Positions 14,040 through 20,183 of a DNA stretch of 20,183 nt are shown one piece after another (within the stretch, counting starts at the first letter, position 1; every line of letters begins with the position of its first letter). Below the pieces are notes generated by a model that saw nothing but the letters and a program-made list of their open reading frames with translations, made no database searches and was not told the origin of the DNA. Source of the stretch: Planctomycetaceae bacterium (lineage in GTDB: Bacteria; Planctomycetota; Planctomycetia; Pirellulales; Thermoguttaceae); NCBI GenBank assembly GCA_009783865.1, contig WRCR01000017.1, forward strand, positions 1 through 20,183, read 5' to 3'. A program made the translations under genes and the position numbers.

Positions 14040-17000
14040 TCACGGTTTCTTTTCAAACACTGCCGAAACAGTTCTGTTCGGCGCGATAAAAGAAATTTCC
14101 TTCTTATCCGGAGAAAGCGATACACGTAAACTCCGTAAAATGGTGTTATCGCTGCCCTGCTTCGATGGTATCAACTTGCGGAAAGACATTTCTCCCGTTG
14201 TTTTGTCAATACCCATTATGCCGGTTGAATAATACGGCGGTTCCTGCGGTTTGTTATTTATTACGTGGTCTGTTATTGAATAAGCGAACAGCAGCAGGGG
14301 ACTTCCTTCCGGCACATTTTGCAGCATAAACCAATCGTCAATCGGCACCGGTTTTTGCCAGCATCTTTTTCCGTCCGGTTCGAACAGCATCAACGTTGCA
14401 GAGCCGACCATCCTGCTGGGTGTATTTTGAACAACATTGATATTGCGGCGGAATTTAACGCCGTCTTCATCCATTTGCTTTTGTTGAGTATCCACATTCC
14501 GTTTGTCCGTGAACATCACGAGATACTTTCCATTCACAAGTTTTACGTCAAGGTCGCAGTCCCACGATTCAACTGTTTTAAACTTCGAGAGCGGCAATTC
14601 TGCACCGGTGCGACGACCATTGTTGTCAAGCAGACCCAGCAACTCCCGCTGATTCAGCATGTCAAACATGTGCAGCGTTTTTTTATCCCACGACAACAGG
14701 GCTAACACCTGTCCATCAAGCACCGGACGAATTTGCGAATTATCTGATACATCACTCCAAATGCAGCGTACCGGCAAAGACGTTCCGTCCGCCGATGTTT
14801 GAGGCGAAAATAAGTCCCGCAAGTCCGCCGTATTTATCTGAAAACGCCGCCTGTTTTGTTTCCATTCGTCTTTCATGAATATCAAATGTGTGCCGTAAGC
14901 CCAGAAAACAGGCGACGGGACTTTCCCGCTTGTCAGAATATGACCGGTCTCCGGCGACAGTGCAACTGCCGTATGGGAATTCGGATAATAGATAAACAGA
15001 TTTTCACCTTCTCCAAGCAGCGAACAGGTCTGATGCGTCAATTCGCGGCACCACATCATTCTACCCGTCATTGGGTCAAAACCGAAAACTCTGTCGGTTT
15101 CTATGCAGCAGATAACTTTATTAGAAACGAATACCGATGAATCAGTAAACCAGCCGTACACATTGCCTAACTGACGGGAAGTGTACATTTCCTTTGCCGA
15201 TTGGTGCATTATCATCCGTTTTGTCCATAGTACTTTCGGACTTGTTTCAGTATCCGCATTGTACGTATCTATTGCCAGGACGACATTTCCCTGCACTAAA
15301 ATAAGGAGGTGCCCGCAGCCCTTCAGATAAACCTGCTGCGAGTTAAGTCCCTGTTTATAATGATTCATGTTGTCCGCAAAGAATCCGTAATCGATATAAT
15401 CAGGCACGGCAGCGGACAAGTCCAATCGCCACCGCTCTTCGCCGAATTGATTCATACAAATCAGCGCGGGGGTGTTCCGATATGATATTTCCATTGTATA
15501 TGAATAGGGCGCAAGGAACTGGGCATATCCGCCGATGAACGGAACAGTTGCCTGATTGCCGGCTTGTCTGCCGCCTTGCGATTTGAGTTGTGCCAAAATC
15601 CGCCGTGCAGCCGAATTGCGGACATTTTCGTCTTGATTAGTTTCGGCAGTTGTATCGGCACTGTCCCGAAACACCGGATTCTCCGTATTCCAGCGAAACA
15701 CTTCGGCATCATACTTTTCGTCTTTTGCGTTCTTCGGTTTATACTGCAAAGACGGCGGCGGCAGCATTTTCTTTGCCGCTTCCGCTTTTTTCGTTTTTTC
15801 GTCTTCCGTTATGTTTTCTGTTTCCGGCAGCGGTACTTTTTTGTCCGGCGATGCTTCCGGCAGAATACGGAACACCGGTTTGCTTTCCAACAAATCCAAA
15901 GCCGTAAAAAGTTTGTTTTGCCGATACAGTTCCTGCAAAGCAGCATCCGCTTTTTCTGCAACCGGCTTTGAACGGAAGATATTGGCGAACAACTTCCAGC
16001 GATGTATCTCACCCGAATATGCGGGCGTATCCTGCTCCCGCCAAGGACGGGTTAATATGAGCGGAACCCGCTGATGTTCGGAATTTACCCGCTCAAGATT
16101 CGGCAGATATTCTTTCGGGTCTTTCCGTTCTTTTAACTGCTGAAAAAGCATTTCGGAAAAACGCTGCAAATCGTTTGCAAAATTCTCTGCGTTTGCCGCC
16201 GGTTTTTGTGTCATCATTAAACCCAATACGCGGTGCAGTTCCGAACTCAATTCCGGCTCCGTTTTAACCTGAACGGAATGGTCTAATTCAAGACATATAA
16301 CTTTTTTTAATACATCGATAAAAGCATCGGAGCCGCCTTCTTTGAAAGCACCGGCGGCGCGGGAAAACAACACTGCGGCGAGTTCTTCAGGAAATTCCGT
16401 CAGCGATTCCAATTCGGCAGCGGAGGATTTCCACTTGTTATAATCCGTTTGAATCGCTTGAAGCAAAGTGTTGCGAAGTCCGTCGGCAGCGGGCAATGAC
16501 AATTTATCCGAGGATTTACTCAACTGATACGCACGGCGAAAATCGGCAGCAGCGGTTTCAATGTTTCCTTCTGCACGTTTGATTCTGCCGGACAAGATGA
16601 GTCCTTCTATGTCATCGGGATTATCTTTCAACCGTTTCTCCGTAACCGCTTTCAGAACATTCCATTGGTCGAAACCATACACCGCATTGGGGGAATATGA
16701 AAAGAAACGTCCGCGCAAGCCGATAAGATTACCTAGTTGCGCCTCCTTTGCAGTATCCATAACAAGTGATGATGCCCGACCGGCAATGCCATGCCGATTC
16801 GGCAAGACCGACATTTCATTTGGCGGCATGAAGTCCTGCGGTTCTTCGGTTGCCTCTGTTTTTTCCTCCGTCTTCTGCGGTTCACTATTTTTTGCGTTTT
16901 CCGAGACCGCATGGAGATTTCGGCATGAAATCAGGCGGACATCGCGGTTGTCAAAATCGATAATACCTAAAAACCCTTCGGAGAGCGGCAGGTAATATCT

Positions 17001-19391
17001 CGAACCGTCATATACACCGGTACCGGCTGGGCGCAAATTTTGCGGCAGTTGTATTCCAACTTCGACTTTTGAATCTGCCGACAGGGGTTTATTTGTGCTG
17101 CCCAATCTCGTTCCGTCTTTCATTGAGACCGGTATAATTCCCTGCGGCGCAACAATAAAACAGACCTCGTTTCTGATGCATGCAAGGAACAGCGCATTGC
17201 TGCGGTTAAACTCTTCGTTCTTCCACAGCAATTTGCCGGTGCTGCTGTCGAGGCAATATAAACCGGTATTGTCCGGCGGAGCAAATAACAATCTATTAGC
17301 GTCGGCAATCAAACAGGGAACTTGCCAGCCGGCTTTTTCAAACAGCCGTTTGAATTCATCGTTATTACCGTTTCGGGCGATATTAAAAAATTGATTTTGC
17401 CGGTTGCCGCCGCGCCTTTCCTCTTCCTGTACCGGTTTGACGTAACTGAAAAGCCACAGCGGAGAAAGCGAAACGGCATCCACGGCGGCTAGTGTTCCCG
17501 CACCGGTAGGACAATAGATAATACCGCCCTTTGCCGACGGTATTAAACCGTAATATCGGCGGTGCGCTTCGGATTCAATCGGCACTGATGCCTGCTGAAG
17601 CGGAAGTTGCGACAAGAGTTTTCCATTTTGTGCATCGAGAACAAGAACACGAACGATACTGTCTCTTTCGGCAATGCAGTAAAGTTTCCCTTGCAGCGGC
17701 AGCGGCGCACCAAGGAAATTGATTTCACTCATAAAAATGTCGTCAGCGTTGACAGCATTTTCCATATTGTCGGTATCTTGTTGTTCCCGTTCTGCCTGCT
17801 GATTTTGTTCTGTCTTCTGCTGATTTCTTTTCGCATTTTCCTGACGCTGTATTTCATCTCTTTGTTTGCCGAGTTCATTAAGTACTTTCTGGACGTAAGG
17901 AAACTTTCCCGCCTGCCAGGTAATTTTTCCGGTTTTAACATCGCGGGCTGTCAAAGTGTTGCCCTGTTTCGACAGCGGGTCTTCCGCGAATCTGTTGTTG
18001 CCGACATGTATTTTTTGCTGCCGGATATTGCCCCCGAAATTCGGCTGCACCATCGGGTCAAGTCCTTCCACGAAAAAAACCTTGGTCCCATCGCTGCTCA
18101 TTTGATTCATAGCGCGGTCATGCCAGAAAAACATACGAATCACAATCACAAAACGGCTGAACATCTGCTGCGTCTGCTGATAGGAATCTTGAAAGAAAAC
18201 ATTCGGACGAAAATTCTGCCGGAAATTTTGCGACTGAATTCCCGGCGGAAATATCGGGGCTTGTTCTTCTGCATACCAGAGGCGTTTTCCTGTTTTTGCA
18301 TCAACGGCGGCAACATCCCCGATGCCGCGGACAATAAGCGTATCTTGAATTAAAAGCGGCTGCGAAGCCGGTATGTAGGTCTCGCCTGCCGATGCAACAT
18401 TGCGCAGAATTTGGTCTATCACGGTTGAAGACGATGTACCGAGCGAAGGCACTGACCAGATAAAATCGAGAAGCGGTACATCGGCAGCAGTTTCAGGATT
18501 CTGCGCTGATATTCCCGCAGGTAAAAGCCAGCCGATGCGTTCCAGCCAATCCGTAGTTGAGATTGCCGCTGTCCTTTGAATCGATGTATTTATTCTGCCG
18601 ATGATTTCGTCAGCATTCTTCGGTTTCCATAGTTCTTCACCGGATAAGGCGATTTCCGGTTCGGGAAAATTGCGCAGAAATCTTTCGGCAACTTTTTCTG
18701 CTTCCTCTTTCCTTCCGGTTTGCAAAAGGCAGGTGATATGCGATAAACTCAACGCCGGTTCGTATTGCCGCAATTCTTCGGCAGAACGGGGTTTCACAGT
18801 TTCTAGCCGCCGAAATGTTTTCACGGCTGCGTCCCAATTTCCGCGGCGGCATTGTTCCAAGCCGACCATTGCTGTTGCAAGTCCGCCGGAAGGAGTCGGA
18901 AAATAATTTTTCGCAATCCGCAGGATTTCATCGAAGGAATTGTTTTTAACAGCATTTTCAAGGAGGCGTTTTGCTTGCGTTTCAAATTGCAGCGAGTACG
19001 ATTCTTTTCCTTTTGCTGACAAGCCCTGTAATTTTTCGAGAACAGTATCGAAAAAAGTCCGGTCGGTTGTTTGCGGAAATTCTTCGTTTTCTTTTTTGAG
19101 CGGAACAACGAAACTGTCGGCGGAACTTTCGAGGATAGAGCCGAGAAGTTGCGCCGCTTCGGCATCACGGGCGGCATCGATTAAACGGGTTGCCTGGTCG
19201 TAACGGCGTAGAATGCTGCGCTCCGGTTGAACGATATTGAGAAAAAACGGATTTTTCTGCGGTTCCGGTTTTGCAGTATTCTCGGCTGATTTTTCCTCTG
19301 CCCTATTTTCCTGTGCAAAAATTTTCTGCGCGAAAATAAACGGAACCGTAAGAAAAACAAAAAGAAAAACGATGTAAATAAATCGGTACAT
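14040..19391 (-). CDS. Giant secreted protein with TPR regions and two PQQ-type beta-propeller regions
   Basis: This is a 1783-residue exported protein. Seen: a signal peptide (about residues 1-27, a Phe/Val/Ile core ending in FAQ), then a helical TPR-like region (about 40-310). A first propeller region follows (about 346-820) with blades of the type AAVDAKTGKRLWY, ARDVKTGKITWQ and YCLDSSTGKLLWK. A second TPR region (about 920-955, GRIKRAEGNIETAAADFRRAYQ) and helices reach about 1200. A second propeller region (about 1285-1760) includes FGFDPMTGRMMWC. Charged linkers lie near 503-542 and 830-854. The blades match BamB/quinoprotein-like repeats, but no PQQ-dehydrogenase active site was recognised, so a scaffold or binding role is likelier than catalysis. 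The ATG at 19391 gives the signal peptide. An in-frame extension to 19508 would cross its own promoter. Function is unknown. Confidence 0.88.
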   Translation of the reverse strand: MYRFIYIVFLFVFLTVPFIFAQKIFAQENRAEEKSAENTAKPEPQKNPFFLNIVQPERSILRRYDQATRLIDAARDAEAAQLLGSILESSADSFVVPLKKENEEFPQTTDRTFFDTVLEKLQGLSAKGKESYSLQFETQAKRLLENAVKNNSFDEILRIAKNYFPTPSGGLATAMVGLEQCRRGNWDAAVKTFRRLETVKPRSAEELRQYEPALSLSHITCLLQTGRKEEAEKVAERFLRNFPEPEIALSGEELWKPKNADEIIGRINTSIQRTAAISTTDWLERIGWLLPAGISAQNPETAADVPLLDFIWSVPSLGTSSSTVIDQILRNVASAGETYIPASQPLLIQDTLIVRGIGDVAAVDAKTGKRLWYAEEQAPIFPPGIQSQNFRQNFRPNVFFQDSYQQTQQMFSRFVIVIRMFFWHDRAMNQMSSDGTKVFFVEGLDPMVQPNFGGNIRQQKIHVGNNRFAEDPLSKQGNTLTARDVKTGKITWQAGKFPYVQKVLNELGKQRDEIQRQENAKRNQQKTEQNQQAEREQQDTDNMENAVNADDIFMSEINFLGAPLPLQGKLYCIAERDSIVRVLVLDAQNGKLLSQLPLQQASVPIESEAHRRYYGLIPSAKGGIIYCPTGAGTLAAVDAVSLSPLWLFSYVKPVQEEERRGGNRQNQFFNIARNGNNDEFKRLFEKAGWQVPCLIADANRLLFAPPDNTGLYCLDSSTGKLLWKNEEFNRSNALFLACIRNEVCFIVAPQGIIPVSMKDGTRLGSTNKPLSADSKVEVGIQLPQNLRPAGTGVYDGSRYYLPLSEGFLGIIDFDNRDVRLISCRNLHAVSENAKNSEPQKTEEKTEATEEPQDFMPPNEMSVLPNRHGIAGRASSLVMDTAKEAQLGNLIGLRGRFFSYSPNAVYGFDQWNVLKAVTEKRLKDNPDDIEGLILSGRIKRAEGNIETAAADFRRAYQLSKSSDKLSLPAADGLRNTLLQAIQTDYNKWKSSAAELESLTEFPEELAAVLFSRAAGAFKEGGSDAFIDVLKKVICLELDHSVQVKTEPELSSELHRVLGLMMTQKPAANAENFANDLQRFSEMLFQQLKERKDPKEYLPNLERVNSEHQRVPLILTRPWREQDTPAYSGEIHRWKLFANIFRSKPVAEKADAALQELYRQNKLFTALDLLESKPVFRILPEASPDKKVPLPETENITEDEKTKKAEAAKKMLPPPSLQYKPKNAKDEKYDAEVFRWNTENPVFRDSADTTAETNQDENVRNSAARRILAQLKSQGGRQAGNQATVPFIGGYAQFLAPYSYTMEISYRNTPALICMNQFGEERWRLDLSAAVPDYIDYGFFADNMNHYKQGLNSQQVYLKGCGHLLILVQGNVVLAIDTYNADTETSPKVLWTKRMIMHQSAKEMYTSRQLGNVYGWFTDSSVFVSNKVICCIETDRVFGFDPMTGRMMWCRELTHQTCSLLGEGENLFIYYPNSHTAVALSPETGHILTSGKVPSPVFWAYGTHLIFMKDEWKQNRRRFQINTADLRDLFSPQTSADGTSLPVRCIWSDVSDNSQIRPVLDGQVLALLSWDKKTLHMFDMLNQRELLGLLDNNGRRTGAELPLSKFKTVESWDCDLDVKLVNGKYLVMFTDKRNVDTQQKQMDEDGVKFRRNINVVQNTPSRMVGSATLMLFEPDGKRCWQKPVPIDDWFMLQNVPEGSPLLLFAYSITDHVINNKPQEPPYYSTGIMGIDKTTGEMSFRKLIPSKQGSDNTILRSLRVSLSPDKKEISFIAPNRTVSAVFEKKP

Positions 19392-19437
19392 GGTAGTGTC
19401 TTCTGCGACTGTTTGCAAAACAATTTTATTGGGTACT

Positions 19438-19466
19438 ATTTTACACGAAAAAACGTCTGTTGTTAA
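19438..19466 (-). promoter_or_regulatory. Sigma70-type promoter of the TPR/propeller gene
   Basis: On the minus strand TTAACA (19461-19466), a 17-nt spacer and TAAAAT (19438-19443). Each box differs from consensus by one base. Transcription would start near 19431, about 40 nt before the ATG at 19391, which supports that start over the longer frame. Confidence 0.65.
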
Positions 19467-19550
19467 GGGTAGTCCGACTACAAGTTTTTCTCTATAAGTT
19501 CTCACCACTCACTACTCGCCGCTCTTTGCTCAAACCGGCACTTTTTGCTA

Positions 19551-19578
19551 TTGCCAACATTAACGGTTGTGTTATTAT
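19551..19578 (+). promoter_or_regulatory. Promoter of the candidate RNA upstream of tpiA
   Basis: TTGCCA (19551-19556), a 16-nt spacer and TATTAT (19573-19578). Each box differs from consensus by one base. The predicted start near 19585 is right at the base of the hairpin 19586-19606. Confidence 0.5.
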
Positions 19579-19584
19579 TTGCGC

Positions 19585-19702
19585 GGGTTGTCACTGATTG
19601 ACAACCGACCTCGCCGCTCAAAGTTAAAATGGGTAAGAAAATGTTAAGTCAGGCAGTTCAGGTAAAACAAACGCATCGACAGGCATTTGCGCCTTGTTTT
19701 TT
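19585..19702 (+). ncRNA. Candidate small RNA or terminated leader of tpiA
   Basis: Promoter boxes at 19551-19578 would start a transcript near 19585. It would open with a perfect 8-bp hairpin, GGTTGTCA-CTGAT-TGACAACC (19586-19606), and end about 118 nt later at a hairpin followed by six T. The middle has no recognised RNA family. It does not match the cores I know for 4.5S RNA, RNase P RNA or tmRNA, and no 6S-like fold was evident. Either a free-standing small RNA or an attenuated 5' leader of tpiA (ATG 196 nt past the terminator) would fit. This is inference from signals only. Confidence 0.3.
19679..19702 (+). terminator. Intrinsic terminator-like hairpin
   Basis: ACAGGC (19679-19684) pairs with GCCTTGT (19691-19697) with one bulged T around a 6-nt loop. 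T19697-T19702 then gives a T tract. The stem is short, so efficiency is uncertain. Confidence 0.4.
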
Positions 19703-19897
19703 AGGAGTTTGGCTTGTTAAAAATTTTTCGGTACACGGCTTGTTGTTAGGCGGTTTGCGGGGAGCCGGAGGAACTTGCAGTTGGACCAATCGCCCCCTTC
19801 AAAAAATACAAAAATAATATACAATGTGCAGTATGCATTACCGTTGCTGTCTTTCGGCAGGCGGCTTTTATTTCCTTCCCATAACACCTCGAAAACG

Positions 19898-20183
19898 ATG
19901 ACAAGAAAAATACTCATTGCCGGCAACTGGAAAATGACCCAGAATCTCGCCACTTCGCTTGCGCTAGCAGAGGGCTTGAAAAAAGAAGCCGCCGCCTATA
20001 CTAGCGTCGACATAGCGGTCTGTCCGCCGTCCATTTATATTCAGCCGGTTGCCGCCGTCCTGAAAGGCAGTAATATCGCCGTCGGAGCGCAAAACGTCTA
20101 CTTCACCGGAAACGGCGCATTCACCGGCGAAATAAGCACGGAAATGCTCGCCGATGTCGGCGTGCAATACGTCATTCTCGGTC
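19898..20183 (+). CDS. tpiA: Triosephosphate isomerase, N-terminal part (runs off the window)
   Basis: This enzyme interconverts dihydroxyacetone phosphate and glyceraldehyde 3-phosphate in glycolysis, in the cytoplasm. The visible 95 residues begin MTRKILIAGNWKM, with the substrate-binding Asn and Lys of the GNWKM motif. They continue to GAQNVYF, GAFTGEIS and GVQYVILG, just ahead of the expected HSERR motif containing the catalytic His, which lies beyond the window. The reading frame is intact to the end. The ATG at 19898 gives the usual N-terminus; no clear Shine-Dalgarno sequence precedes it. A candidate terminated RNA lies upstream. Confidence 0.96.
   Translation, partial: MTRKILIAGNWKMTQNLATSLALAEGLKKEAAAYTSVDIAVCPPSIYIQPVAAVLKGSNIAVGAQNVYFTGNGAFTGEISTEMLADVGVQYVILG

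Larger units (their letters stand above)
19467..19897. other. Intergenic region between the TPR/propeller gene and tpiA
   Basis: Gene-free by my reading. It holds a promoter (19551-19578), a strong hairpin (19586-19606) and a terminator-like hairpin (19679-19702), described separately as one candidate RNA. An ORF of 62 codons at 19629-19817 has no ribosome-binding site and an unconvincing sequence. Between 19703 and 19897 I see AT-rich sequence near 19800-19825 that may contain the tpiA promoter, but no well-spaced hexamer pair. Confidence 0.5.

Noticed and set aside
17607..18353. Long forward ORF (248 codons) antisense to the TPR/propeller gene
   Set aside because: It lies wholly inside a well-supported minus-strand gene. 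Its translation is Phe/Ile/Leu-rich and matches no family, as expected for a shadow frame.
19392..19508. Longer N-terminus of the TPR/propeller protein
   Set aside because: It would place the signal peptide internally and read through a strong promoter at 19438-19466.
19629..19817. 62-codon ORF upstream of tpiA
   Set aside because: No ribosome-binding site, no recognisable domain or convincing membrane segment, and it overlaps the candidate RNA and its terminator.
1..20183. CRISPR array, tRNA or rRNA genes, transposase genes
   Set aside because: No regularly spaced repeats, no tRNA-like cloverleaf or rRNA cores, and no transposase or integrase motifs were seen on either strand.

Overview
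The window looks like chromosome from a Planctomycetota bacterium, possibly a Pirellulales-like lineage with moderate GC. This is an inference from gene content. It carries a Hanks-type kinase with a membrane anchor and a large C-terminal ectodomain, a secreted beta-propeller fused to a di-haem cytochrome c peroxidase-like domain, a giant secreted TPR/PQQ-propeller protein and an outer-membrane barrel protein. No rRNA, tRNA, CRISPR array, phage or transposase gene was seen. Several good sigma70-type promoters and small GC-rich palindromes can be read between genes.

Layout. 1-364: no convincing gene. 365-1561 (+): outer-membrane beta-barrel protein. 1562-1945: gene-free, with a 112-bp inverted-repeat element of the ATTCCC-N8-GGGAAT type. 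1946-4156 (-): transmembrane Ser/Thr kinase. It is divergent from 4349-6280 (+), the propeller/di-haem protein, which is followed 2 bp later by aroB (6283-7371, +). aroB overlaps tail to tail with an orphan FecCD-type permease (7342-8343, -). Behind that lie a coiled-coil PD-(D/E)XK-like protein (8408-9013, -) and a two-helix membrane protein of unknown function (9184-9861, +). 9942-13918 (-) reads as an operon, queE - rarA - homocysteine methyltransferase/MTHFR fusion, with the last two genes overlapping by 8 bp. 14040-19391 (-) is a 1783-residue secreted TPR/PQQ-propeller protein. 19551-19702 has the outline of a small RNA or a terminated leader ahead of tpiA, which starts at 19898 and runs off the window.

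How the genes relate. Most are housekeeping genes: aroB (shikimate pathway), queE (deazaguanine synthesis), rarA (replication-fork maintenance), the methyltransferase/MTHFR (methionine and folate) and tpiA (glycolysis). The rest are cell-envelope or periplasmic proteins. No multi-gene defence or biosynthetic system is evident.

The most unusual feature is a family of short palindromes with 3-7 nt loops between genes. One copy lies inside the methyltransferase/MTHFR coding region, where it is translated in frame as an extra peptide of about 20 residues. A sister copy with compensatory stem changes sits just past that gene's stop codon. An 18-nt identical palindromic repeat also abuts the stop codons of two unrelated genes. 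This pattern recalls in-frame palindromic elements known from other bacteria, but the assignment here is mine and untested.
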